In this document: positions 9,186-17,521 of the stretch, one piece after another
Numbering within the stretch: position 1 is the stretch's first letter
Layout of the letters: each line of letters opens with the position of its first letter
Assembly: GCA_019638595.1 (NCBI GenBank)
Contig: JAHBTJ010000022.1
Span: 1-64,000, forward strand
Length of the DNA stretch: 64,000 nucleotides
Direction: 5' to 3'
From: Chitinophagaceae bacterium
Lineage (GTDB): Bacteria > Bacteroidota > Bacteroidia > Chitinophagales > Chitinophagaceae
Program-made: the position numbers and the translations under genes
Notes under the pieces: model-generated
What the model was told of the DNA's origin: nothing
The model's input: the letters and a program-made list of their open reading frames with translations, nothing else
Database searches by the model: none

Positions 9186-9391
9186 TATTGGGAGCAGGTA
9201 CGATGCGAGAGGTTGCGTAAATGCTAACCAGTATCATAATACTGCTGCCAAATCATCCACTCTTTGCCCGTCATGGCCATCCGCCGTTGGTTTTGCTTTG
9301 CTTATAAATAAATGTTTATGGCGGAGAAGCCATCCTCGGGTGTCTGGCATTTCCCAACTGCTTTGGTCAGCCCATGTCGGTCTTCCCCGTA
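9186..9391. other. Convergent spacer without recognised features
   Basis: 206 bases between the glgB stop and the receptor stop. No convincing reading frame, RNA or strong terminator was seen. Confidence 0.5.
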
Positions 9392-11764
9392 TTATAATTT
9401 TATATTAATGCCTGCCATGAAGTTCCTTCCTGCCATCGGGAAATAATAGTTTTCGTTTACTAACGCTCCCCCGTAAATATAACTGAAGGTATATCCGTTC
9501 GGCTCGTATCGTTTATTGAAAACATTATTTACCTGCAGCAGTAGGTTGATTTCACGAAATACAAGTTTGTTGATCGTATATATTGTACGGAAATCCTGCA
9601 CGTAAAAAGCATTCAGCTTTCGCGCTTCGTTACCTGTATTGTCGAGGTATTGTTTGCTTACATATTTGGCCGGTAAGCTCAGTTCCCAGTTTTTTACCGG
9701 CAGTATATTGATGCTTCCTCCGCCAACAAGAGCAGGCGAAAAAGAAATATCCGGCGAACTGTAGCTTTCAGATTTTTGTCCTCCGTTGTCATAATCATCA
9801 AACCAGGCGGTAAAACCGTTTATCTTATTCCTGCTCAGCGCTATATTGCCGGCTGCATTTAACCAGCTCACCGGTTGCCATTTTGCCTGCAGCTCAATGC
9901 CCATCCTGTAGCTTTCGGGAATATTGGTGCGGGTATAAGCGCCCACATCATTGATCTTTCCTGTAGGTACCAGTTGATTGCGATACTTCATGTAATACAA
10001 GGCGAGGTTCCAGTTAAAGGTATTATACCTTTGTTCAATACCCAGCTCAAAATCGTGCAATGTTTCATGCCGGGGTTGCTGCTCAGCGCCGGCTTCAAAA
10101 TCATCCCTGTTAGGTTCCTTATTTGCCAGGGCATACGAAAAATATCCCGACCAGTTGTTGTGGCTGTAGCTTATACCGGCTTTGGGATTAATGAAATTGT
10201 ATGTATTGTTCACTTTTATTTCCGGATGTTCTCTAAAACCGTTCATATCATACTGTACCCTGCGGTACTGAATGTCTCCGAACAGTTCCCAGTTAGCGGT
10301 TATACGTTGCTGTAATTTGGTGTATATATTGAAATCGGCTTTTAAGGCATCCAGGTTATACCATTTATAATCTTTAGGAATACCAGCCTGCGCCCAGGGC
10401 AGCATTCCATAGTGTTTTCCTTCGTATTGGTTCCATCCGCCACCGGTGATCCATTGGGTTCCTTTGTTTTTATACTGGAGAGAAAAAATGCCTCCATAAT
10501 AATAATTATCCAGCCATAACTGGCGCACTATATCTACAGCGGTGATGGCGGAGTCGCCTATTATAACATCGGGAAGCCCGAATTCAGCCAAATCCCTTCC
10601 GGCTTTATATTGCTCATAATATCCTTTACCACGGGTAAGGAACAGGGCTGTGTTAAAGCTGAAGCGGCTATTGATCTCCTGGTTGTAGAACAACTGGTAA
10701 TGATCCTGCTTGTAATTATCGGTTTCATTCTCATAAGGTGTCCCCGGTTTTTCCGTCCCGGCTGAATTATACGTACGGTCGGTTTCCAGCTTGTCTTTGG
10801 GTATGCCATTCCAGGCATGGTAGGTTTTCTCTTTTCCCGAAAAAACATTCAGCCTTACTGAGGCTTTGCCTGTAAAATAAGCGGCAGATACATAGTAAGA
10901 TTTCAGATCGCTCGTTGCCCGGTCAATGTACCCGTTGCTGGTAACAGACGACAGGCGGGCATCTACCGTAAATTTGCCATCAATCAGTCCCGTTCCCGCC
11001 TTAATGGTATTCTTCCAGGTATTGAATGAACCATAGCTGTTATTGATCTCGCCATAAGCATTTTCAATAAACTCATTGGTGCTCATGTTGATGGTAGCGC
11101 CGAAGGCGCCGGCGCCGTTGCTGCTGGTACCCACGCCACGCTGCACCTGTATACTGCTTACGGAAGATACAAAGTCGGGCATGTTCACGAAAAAGCTGCC
11201 CTGCGATTCCGCGTCGTTGTAAGGGATGCCATTGAGCGTTACGTTAATGCGGGTGGCATCTGTGCCGCGAATGCGCATAGCCGTGTAGCCAACACCGTTA
11301 CCCGCATCGGAATTTACCACAACCGATGGCAGTTCATTCAAAACAAATGGCAGATCCCGGCCGGTATTGAGCTTTTCAATTTGCCGTTTGCCGAGGTTGT
11401 TTTTAGTGAAAGGCGTCCGTTCACCTGCCCGCACTCCTCTTATTTCGATGGGCTGGAGCATGAGCTGCCGTTTTTCGAGGCTGACAGTGGAGGTTGCTGT
11501 ACTTGTTGTATTGAGTTGTATAGTTGCCTGCCGGTAGCCGATAGCTGATACGGTAGCAGTGTATACACCCGGCCGAAGTCCCGGAAAACGGAACTCGCCG
11601 TTATCGTTGCTGATGGTTAGCTGGTTAGCTGAAAGGCTGACGGTGGCGCCGGCTATGGGGAGACTGGTTTCTTTTTCAACAATCCTGCCCCTGACAAAAG
11701 ATTGCGCGGATGCGCTTACAGATGTTAATAAAAACGCTATTACAATAGCATACCATTGTTTCAT
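9392..11764 (-). CDS. TonB-dependent receptor, predicted thiamine uptake
   Basis: 790 residues. Signal peptide (MKQWYAIVIAF...), then a CarboxypepD_reg-like domain (about 20-105), a plug domain with the AMRIRGTDATRINVTLNG stretch, and a beta-barrel ending NFMAGINIKL. Such receptors import scarce substrates across the outer membrane using TonB. The substrate is inferred from the TPP riboswitch in its leader: TonB receptors under THI elements in Bacteroidota are known candidate thiamine or thiamine-precursor transporters. The ATG at 11764 is chosen over an in-frame GTG 15 codons upstream, because the signal peptide begins there. No pnuT or thiamine kinase gene follows, so any inner-membrane partner lies elsewhere. 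Confidence 0.9.
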   Translation of the reverse strand: MKQWYAIVIAFLLTSVSASAQSFVRGRIVEKETSLPIAGATVSLSANQLTISNDNGEFRFPGLRPGVYTATVSAIGYRQATIQLNTTSTATSTVSLEKRQLMLQPIEIRGVRAGERTPFTKNNLGKRQIEKLNTGRDLPFVLNELPSVVVNSDAGNGVGYTAMRIRGTDATRINVTLNGIPYNDAESQGSFFVNMPDFVSSVSSIQVQRGVGTSSNGAGAFGATINMSTNEFIENAYGEINNSYGSFNTWKNTIKAGTGLIDGKFTVDARLSSVTSNGYIDRATSDLKSYYVSAAYFTGKASVRLNVFSGKEKTYHAWNGIPKDKLETDRTYNSAGTEKPGTPYENETDNYKQDHYQLFYNQEINSRFSFNTALFLTRGKGYYEQYKAGRDLAEFGLPDVIIGDSAITAVDIVRQLWLDNYYYGGIFSLQYKNKGTQWITGGGWNQYEGKHYGMLPWAQAGIPKDYKWYNLDALKADFNIYTKLQQRITANWELFGDIQYRRVQYDMNGFREHPEIKVNNTYNFINPKAGISYSHNNWSGYFSYALANKEPNRDDFEAGAEQQPRHETLHDFELGIEQRYNTFNWNLALYYMKYRNQLVPTGKINDVGAYTRTNIPESYRMGIELQAKWQPVSWLNAAGNIALSRNKINGFTAWFDDYDNGGQKSESYSSPDISFSPALVGGGSINILPVKNWELSLPAKYVSKQYLDNTGNEARKLNAFYVQDFRTIYTINKLVFREINLLLQVNNVFNKRYEPNGYTFSYIYGGALVNENYYFPMAGRNFMAGINIKL

Positions 11765-11863
11765 TTCTGTTTTTGTTGTCGGCCTCCAACGTGCATATGT
11801 ATCCTGCACTCACTTGTTATTGGCCGGGTTTACAAAAACAGGAAAGGAGAGATGTGAGGACTC

Positions 11864-11952
11864 GTCCTTCCCTGCGCAGGCATTACCCTGATCAGGTTCT
11901 ACGGGTTTGATCTCAGCCCTCCGATATGGATCGGAGAACACCCCGGGAATCA
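11864..11952 (-). ncRNA. TPP riboswitch (THI element)
   Basis: On the minus strand the order is TTCCC (P1), a variable P3-type hairpin with CTCCGATCCATATCGGAG, then CTGAGA, ACCC, GAACCTGATC, GGTAATGCC, and finally GGGAA closing P1 with TTCCC. These are the conserved thiamine-pyrophosphate-binding segments of the THI box. About 100 bases follow before the receptor ATG; they include a GGAC-GA-GTCC hairpin at 11858-11867. No strong terminator run is seen, so control may act on translation. Binding of TPP should lower receptor expression. Confidence 0.95.
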
Positions 11953-11995
11953 CTGAGGTTAAAAAACAAACTTTAACCGCGGTTGTTTGTGGATG

Positions 11996-12028
11996 CAAAG
12001 TTAAGGGAGTTTTAAAATAATTTCCAAA
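11996..12028 (-). promoter_or_regulatory. Promoter of the TPP riboswitch transcript
   Basis: Minus strand: -33 TTTG at 12028-12025, 21-base spacer, -7 TAACTTTG at 12003-11996. Both boxes match the Bacteroidota sigma consensus. Transcription should begin near 11992, giving a leader of about 230 nt that holds the riboswitch. Confidence 0.75.
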
Positions 12029-12121
12029 TACTGTAACTTTTACCTTTCGTTAGGCGTACTATTTATTGTGGTAGCAAAAAATAACCGGGCAGCTAACAGG
12101 TCATTGATTAAAAATAAACAA

Positions 12122-12841
12122 ATGAAAAAATTATTGTTTTTGATATACGGCACATTGGCGGTAATGCTGGTAAACGCGCAGGATGTGTATGTGAATGATA
12201 AAAACGCCCAGCCCCGTAAGGTATCCGGGGCCTTTTCAGGCATTTCCGTTTCCGGTTCTATAGACCTCTATGCCTCGCAGGGCGATGAAGAAGTGGTGGT
12301 GGTGAGCGCTTCTGAAACGAAATACCGCGACCGGATCATTACAGAAGTGGTGGACGGCATCCTCAAAATTTACTATAACGATAAAGGTTTACAATGGAAC
12401 AGCGGCAGCAAGAATCTGAAAGCTTATGTATCGTTCAAAACTATCAGTAAATTAAGCGCGTCCGGTGCGTCGGATATTTATGTAAATGGTGTAATAAAAG
12501 GCGATGTATTAAAGCTTTCCCTGTCGGGCAGCAGCGATTTTAAAGGAGCGGTAGACGTAAACAAGCTTACATTGGATCAAAGCGGCAGCTCTGATTCAAG
12601 GATCAGCGGCAGAACCGGTTCTTTATCTATCAATGTGAGTGGCGCCAGCGATGTGAAAGGCTACGACCTGGTAAGTGAATACTGCGAAGCGGTAGCCAGC
12701 GGCGCCAGCGATATACAGATCACCGTTACCAAAGAGCTGACAGCTACCGCCAGTGGCGCCAGCGATATCTACTACAAGGGAGAGGGCATTACCCGCAATA
12801 TAAAAAGCAGCGGCGCAAGCTCGGTAGCGAGGAAGGAGTAG
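12122..12841 (+). CDS. Head GIN domain protein (DUF2807 beta-helix), secreted
   Basis: 239 residues from the ATG that begins a signal peptide (MKKLLFLIYG...NAQ). A longer frame from a GTG upstream would add 18 polar residues before the signal, so the ATG is preferred. The body is a chain of short turns, SGASD, SGSSD, SGSSD, SGASD, SGASD, SGASD, spaced roughly 18-22 residues apart, typical of the DUF2807 right-handed beta-helix common in Bacteroidota envelope proteins. Function of the family is unknown; a role in surface binding or envelope structure is inference. A near -7 box (TACCTTTC) lies about 85 bases upstream. Confidence 0.85.
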   Translation: MKKLLFLIYGTLAVMLVNAQDVYVNDKNAQPRKVSGAFSGISVSGSIDLYASQGDEEVVVVSASETKYRDRIITEVVDGILKIYYNDKGLQWNSGSKNLKAYVSFKTISKLSASGASDIYVNGVIKGDVLKLSLSGSSDFKGAVDVNKLTLDQSGSSDSRISGRTGSLSINVSGASDVKGYDLVSEYCEAVASGASDIQITVTKELTATASGASDIYYKGEGITRNIKSSGASSVARKE

Positions 12842-12872
12842 GGGGAAATGGTGAATTAAAAGGTTGTTCCTG

Positions 12873-13877
12873 TCATAAAAGCTTATAGAAGAATGGCTTA
12901 TTCCTTATTATTACTGGGCTTAATTGCCATAATTTGAGCAGGTTGCCTGAAAAGCGGAAGATCTCCCGGTATGCTGAAAACGGGTTTTCCAGGCGTATTA
13001 AATGATGTATAAAGGATAATACCAGCCACAGCGGAACCGTAAGTGTATAAAGGAACAGGTGCAGCAGGAACCACTGAATGCCAAACTGCTTCCTTATTCT
13101 AACAAAGTTAGAGACCATTATCTGCAATCCCTTTTTATCTGTAAGGTTGTAATATCCCAAACCGGATGATCCAAAGGTTGCGTTTGCCGATTCTCCCTGC
13201 AAATGGACAATATTGTATTGCCCGAAGATGCAGAGCTTGCCGGCTTTCTTCAATCTGCTGCACCATTCGGCTTCCTCTGCATACAAAAAGAAATCTTCGT
13301 CGAGTAACCCCGCTTTGTTGATAGCCTCCTTTTTTACCATCAGGAACGCCCCGTTTATCCAGTCTACTTCTACCGTGTTTTTTGCGTCGGGAATATTGGT
13401 TTTTTTTACCTTTAATGTATAACCCAACCATCGTATAAAACTTCCCAAATAAGGTAAAGGAAGTAAATAGTTCAATCCGCCTCTCATTACAAAGTTTCCT
13501 GATATCTGCGGAGATCCGTCTTTATTGAGCAGTTGTACCCCGCATGCTATATATTCCGATTTTGAAAATGCTATGTAACAGTTTTCAATTGCGTTGTGAT
13601 GGTCCAGGGTATCTGAGTTGAGTAGCAGGATAATATCAGCTTTTGCCTGTTGTATACCCATATTGTTTGCCCTGGCAAAGCCGCTATTATAGTGCATCTG
13701 GATCCAACGAACTGAAGGATGAGCCCTGGTGATCAAATCTTCACTATTATCGTCCGATGCATTGTCAATTACTAATACCTCAGATTGTATGTGCTGATTT
13801 TTTTGATAAAAGCTCGAAATGCAATCTATAACAAGCTGTGGAGTCTTGTAGTTTACTATGATGATACTTAAGTTCAT
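12873..13877 (-). CDS. Family 2 glycosyltransferase (rhamnosyltransferase-like)
   Basis: 334 residues, last gene of the surface-sugar operon. The N-terminus MNLSIIIVNYKTPQLV is the classic GT2 beta-strand opening. ANNMGIQQAKADIILLLNSD carries the acidic nucleotide-sugar site, and an acidic ENCY/EEAEW region follows. The C-terminal third has a hydrophobic stretch (about 270-295) that may bind the membrane. It should transfer a sugar from a nucleotide donor to a lipid-linked glycan on the cytoplasmic face. Its ATG overlaps the stop of the gene before it by four bases, showing translational coupling. Confidence 0.88.
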   Translation of the reverse strand: MNLSIIIVNYKTPQLVIDCISSFYQKNQHIQSEVLVIDNASDDNSEDLITRAHPSVRWIQMHYNSGFARANNMGIQQAKADIILLLNSDTLDHHNAIENCYIAFSKSEYIACGVQLLNKDGSPQISGNFVMRGGLNYLLPLPYLGSFIRWLGYTLKVKKTNIPDAKNTVEVDWINGAFLMVKKEAINKAGLLDEDFFLYAEEAEWCSRLKKAGKLCIFGQYNIVHLQGESANATFGSSGLGYYNLTDKKGLQIMVSNFVRIRKQFGIQWFLLHLFLYTLTVPLWLVLSFIHHLIRLENPFSAYREIFRFSGNLLKLWQLSPVIIRNKPFFYKLL

Positions 13878-14905
13878 AGCTTAGTAGATTGCTTTTTGCG
13901 GTAATATTCAAGGATAAATTGTATTATTTTGCTTAACTGTTCTTTATTGTCATTATAAGAAACTATTTTTTTCAACCTGTATTTATTCACATGAGACTTT
14001 ATGAAGTTAAATGGGAAGAAATTCAATTTATCAGAAAGTAAAAACCAAACCATCCACAATTTTAAACGGCTTTTTACATATAGATGAAAGGGGAGTATAA
14101 AATGTCTGGCGTATTTTTCTAATGCGCTATTTAAGTTTGATCTGATAATTTTTTTTTCTTTCCCTGTTTTTTGCGCGATGACTGCTGATTGTTGATCTAA
14201 TAAATTTTCATACTCGTTACGAATATTTTGTTCGGTGAAAATCTTATCAATGTTTGTTATACCAGCCTGTGGAATACCAATATATTCCCGCACCTGATAT
14301 AAATCTGCAAAAGCCATTACTTTTCCTGCTATTAACGGATACAATCCAGATATATATTCATATAACAAAAGGTTTTGAGTGTTCTCTGTATTTAAAAAGG
14401 CTGTTTTTAGTACATCTGTTCTATGCAACCCGTAATAAACAGTCCTATAATTACTAAAAAATGTGTGAACCCTGTTAAAAGGATCTTCTTCACTAATATG
14501 ATATTCCAGTTGACCTTTATATACAGGAGCTAATTCTACTTTAGTATCATTGCTTATTAATGAGAAGTAAATTACAGATCCCATGGCTACGCTATAATCT
14601 GCATTATTTTCGAGGAAATCAAAACATTTCAGCAGCGTGTTTGTAACGATAAAATCATCATCCGCGCACATTACGATATATGGTGTTTTAACATGTAGTA
14701 AAGACGATGGTAGCTTGGCCGAATAAGAGGATCCGGGAAAATGAAGATATTCAATCTTTGGATACAGGGATAGTTGTTCGAATGGTTCAGGAGTGCTGTC
14801 GGCTACAATAATATGAATATTCCATTTACTATAATAAGCAAGAGACCTTGAAAGATAGCCGTGCCTGTTATGTGTAGGTATAAGTAAAGTAAGTTTATCT
14901 ATCAT
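13874..14905 (-). CDS. Glycosyltransferase of the TIGR00180 type
   Basis: 343 residues. It opens LTLLIPTHNRHGYLSRSL and has MCADDDFI near residue 80, the metal-binding DxD region of GT-A enzymes. The spacing and the PTHNR start recall the TIGR00180 family of surface-polysaccharide glycosyltransferases. Donor and acceptor are unknown; the context suggests the product of the sugar pathway encoded upstream in the same operon. The gene is notably AT-rich by eye compared with flanking housekeeping genes. Confidence 0.75.
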   Translation of the reverse strand: MIDKLTLLIPTHNRHGYLSRSLAYYSKWNIHIIVADSTPEPFEQLSLYPKIEYLHFPGSSYSAKLPSSLLHVKTPYIVMCADDDFIVTNTLLKCFDFLENNADYSVAMGSVIYFSLISNDTKVELAPVYKGQLEYHISEEDPFNRVHTFFSNYRTVYYGLHRTDVLKTAFLNTENTQNLLLYEYISGLYPLIAGKVMAFADLYQVREYIGIPQAGITNIDKIFTEQNIRNEYENLLDQQSAVIAQKTGKEKKIIRSNLNSALEKYARHFILPFHLYVKSRLKLWMVWFLLSDKLNFFPFNFIKSHVNKYRLKKIVSYNDNKEQLSKIIQFILEYYRKKQSTKL

Positions 14906-14948
14906 TCAGTTGCATATTAAAAACGGAGACATGATCCGCTGTTTTTTG

Positions 14949-15683
14949 CTAGTTGATTCGCTTGAGGTATCCCCCAGGCGCTACGCTTATTATTAGTTTG
15001 GCATCTATTGATTCATCTACTTTAAAATCAACATTCTTTTTTAAAAATGCTTTTACTGCTGTTTTCGGGCTATTTCCCTTTCCCCAAAGTCTGCTTCCCC
15101 AATCATAATCAGCAGGCATATCTTCAACTACTGTATCAAAAACTACGGCATACGAATCTTTAGTTACAAAGGGGCTGTATAATTCAAGTTCTCTCAATAC
15201 ATGGTCGTGTGTATGGTTAGAATCTAAAACTACCATAATGTTCTTTTTCCCTTCTGCATGCATCTTCACTTTGTCTATAATTTCAGTACTGATAGAAGAA
15301 CCTTCCAGCATTTTTATGCGTTTGAACATGGGATGATCCTCAATCTCTTTTTTATTATGTGTACGAATATCAATGTCTATACCTAAAATTTCTCCATTGC
15401 CAATCAACTCAAGTAATGAAGCGTAAAAAATCAAAGAACCACCGTGCGCAATTCCTGTTTCTATAATGAGGTCTGGCTGAATCTTCCATATTATTTCCTG
15501 CATTGCTATCATATCCTGCGGATATTGAATAATGGGCCTTCCCATCCAGCTAAAATTATAGGAATACCCTGTTTTAACAGATTCAAGAAAAAAATCGTTG
15601 GCAAGCGCTTTTAAGTTTTTATTTTTAAGTTGCCTGTCTAACCTTTCCAGTTTTTCTTCTTCAAATTTTTTTATTGGGTCCAT
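14949..15683 (-). CDS. CmcI-like methyltransferase/hydroxylase family protein
   Basis: 244 residues. The segment PDLIIETGIAHGGSLIFYASLLELIG, followed by GIDIDIRTHN and VLDSNHTHDHVLRELELYSPFV, is characteristic of the cephalosporin hydroxylase (CmcI) family, whose core is a SAM-dependent methyltransferase fold. Relatives in polysaccharide and glycolipid clusters act as sugar O-methyltransferases (for example rhamnosyl O-methyltransferases). The best inference is methylation of a hydroxyl in the surface glycan. It sits 41 bases after the acyltransferase gene and 43 before the next glycosyltransferase. Confidence 0.75.
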   Translation of the reverse strand: MDPIKKFEEEKLERLDRQLKNKNLKALANDFFLESVKTGYSYNFSWMGRPIIQYPQDMIAMQEIIWKIQPDLIIETGIAHGGSLIFYASLLELIGNGEILGIDIDIRTHNKKEIEDHPMFKRIKMLEGSSISTEIIDKVKMHAEGKKNIMVVLDSNHTHDHVLRELELYSPFVTKDSYAVVFDTVVEDMPADYDWGSRLWGKGNSPKTAVKAFLKKNVDFKVDESIDAKLIISVAPGGYLKRIN

Positions 15684-15724
15684 TTCGTCTTTAGTTTTAA
15701 ATTATAAGATGGCTGATCTCCTGA

Positions 15725-16393
15725 TCATTCCAGGGTATTCCCGGATTGATATTTTATTTCATTGTATTTAATGATTTTTGCGGGATTCCCCGCCACAACT
15801 GCATAATCCGGTACGTCCTTCGTAACAACAGCTCCTGCTCCAACAGTTGCCCAACGACCAATTTTAATCCTGGGCAATACAGTACAGTTGGTTCCCAAAA
15901 AAGCACCGTCATTGACTAAAACTTTTCCCGCCAAGCAGGCGCGTGGGGCAAAAAAGACTGTATTTCCCACTACACATTCATGAGCAATTACAGATCCTGT
16001 ATTAACAGCGCAATTATTTCCAATGGATACGTTTGCCTGAAGCATTACGTTCTCCTCAATTGTATTTCCAACTCCCGTCTCTACCATTTTTAGGTTAACT
16101 CCCGGATGAATGCAGTTGGTGAAAAGCGCTTTTTTTTTCGATAAAAATAATGATGTTTCATAGCGGAGAACAGTATTTCTGGTTATCAGGTTTATAAAAT
16201 GAATGTTTTTTTCAATTAAAGAATCAACAATTTCAAAGCCGCCTAATATTTTGTATCCAAAGAAATCCTGATGATGCTTGCTGGTATCATTATCTATAAA
16301 TCCCAGCACGTTAAATTCATTAGAGAATATTTTAATATCTTCTAATGTCTTGCAAATTTGCGGGTTATTGGCTCCTAAAAAAACAATATTCAT
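15725..16393 (-). CDS. NeuD/PglD-family sugar O- or N-acyltransferase
   Basis: 222 residues. The N-terminal part is a small Rossmann-like domain (IVFLGANNPQICKTLEDI) and the C-terminal half is a left-handed beta-helix made of hexapeptide repeats, ending with GAGAVVTKDVPDYAVVAGNPAKI, the usual signature of acyl-CoA-dependent acetyltransferases. In PglD-type enzymes this fold acetylates the 4-amino group of a nucleotide-linked sugar. Its start directly abuts the stop of the aminotransferase gene, which strongly suggests it acylates the amino sugar made by that enzyme. Confidence 0.87.
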   Translation of the reverse strand: MNIVFLGANNPQICKTLEDIKIFSNEFNVLGFIDNDTSKHHQDFFGYKILGGFEIVDSLIEKNIHFINLITRNTVLRYETSLFLSKKKALFTNCIHPGVNLKMVETGVGNTIEENVMLQANVSIGNNCAVNTGSVIAHECVVGNTVFFAPRACLAGKVLVNDGAFLGTNCTVLPRIKIGRWATVGAGAVVTKDVPDYAVVAGNPAKIIKYNEIKYQSGNTLE

Positions 16394-17518
16394 TTACTTA
16401 TTGTTATTTAGTGCAACAAATTCAGTTATTGTATCAACTACATATTTTGCTTCTTCATATTCCATATCATGATAGCTTGGAAGGTTAATTCCTCTTTTAT
16501 AGATTGAATAGGATACGACATTATTGAAGGGGTTGAACATAGGAAGAGAAGATAGTGGATAAAAGAATGGCCTGCTGTCAATATTTCTTTCCTTCATATA
16601 AGCAAAGAGCTTTCCCCTATTTAATGCCAGGCTTTCATCGAATAGGATCGTAGGCATCCAATAACTGTTTTTTGTATGTGGATATTCCGGGTTCAGCATA
16701 TAATACTGACTTGTAAGTTCATGTTTGTACCACGAAAATATTTCTCTTTTTTTAGCGATTAACTCAGCGGCCCGTTCCAACTGAGCGCAACCCATGGCAG
16801 CCTGGAGATTGCTCATTTTGTATTTGTAGCCATATTCCTCCATCCAAAACGTTTTTCCTGTTTTAGGATCCCTGCCATGATCATTAAGAATTTTTGCTTT
16901 TTCAAAAACCTCTTTTTGATTGGTTACCAACATACCTCCTTCCCCCGTAGAAATTGTTTTTGTTCCATGAAAAGAGAAAACGCCTGCATCGCCAATACTG
17001 CCTGCTTTTTGCTCCTTATACTCCGACCCCCAGCCTTCTGCCGCATCTTCCAGAATACGAAGGTTGTATTTCTGAGCTATTTCCATTATAGAATCCATTT
17101 CAACCAGATTGCCATACAAGTGAACTACAATGATGGCTTTCGTTTTATCAGTAATGGCTGCTTCAACTTTTACCGGATCAATACACCATGTGTCGGGTAA
17201 AACATCCACCAATACCGGTTTTGCTCCTATATATAAAACAGGTTCCACGGATGCTATCCAGGTAATATCCGGAACAATCACTTCGTCTCCCTCCTTAACA
17301 CCTAAAGCCATTAATGCTAAATGAATGGCTCCTGTGCAGGAAGAGGTAGCCAGCGCATATTGAGTTGCCTGAAAGTCAGCAAAATCTTTTTCGAATCTAT
17401 GAATATAGTCGTAGCATTTATTGCCCCAGCCGGTTCGTATCGCATCATTTACATACTCTATTTCCCGATCAGAAATAGATGGCCTGGTAATGGGTATCTT
17501 TTTTTTATACGGATCCAT
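16394..17518 (-). CDS. DegT/DnrJ/EryC1 PLP aminotransferase for a nucleotide sugar
   Basis: 374 residues, normal length. The cofactor lysine is Lys187 in FHGTKTISTGEGG; upstream are the PDITWIAS and LEDAAEGWGS stretches of the sugar-aminotransferase fold. Members transfer an amino group, mostly from glutamate, to a keto sugar bound to a nucleotide; the HGTKT form is common in perosamine-synthase-like enzymes acting at C4. It retains the lysine, so it is not the lysine-lacking 3-dehydrase (RfbH/ColD) type. Adjacent genes make a CDP-4-keto-6-deoxy sugar, the likely substrate. Confidence 0.9.
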   Translation of the reverse strand: MDPYKKKIPITRPSISDREIEYVNDAIRTGWGNKCYDYIHRFEKDFADFQATQYALATSSCTGAIHLALMALGVKEGDEVIVPDITWIASVEPVLYIGAKPVLVDVLPDTWCIDPVKVEAAITDKTKAIIVVHLYGNLVEMDSIMEIAQKYNLRILEDAAEGWGSEYKEQKAGSIGDAGVFSFHGTKTISTGEGGMLVTNQKEVFEKAKILNDHGRDPKTGKTFWMEEYGYKYKMSNLQAAMGCAQLERAAELIAKKREIFSWYKHELTSQYYMLNPEYPHTKNSYWMPTILFDESLALNRGKLFAYMKERNIDSRPFFYPLSSLPMFNPFNNVVSYSIYKRGINLPSYHDMEYEEAKYVVDTITEFVALNNNK

Positions 17519-17521
17519 TGA

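Noticed and set aside
9186-9391. Possible small gene or RNA between glgB and the receptor gene
   Set aside because: No reading frame with protein-like character and no recognisable RNA fold.
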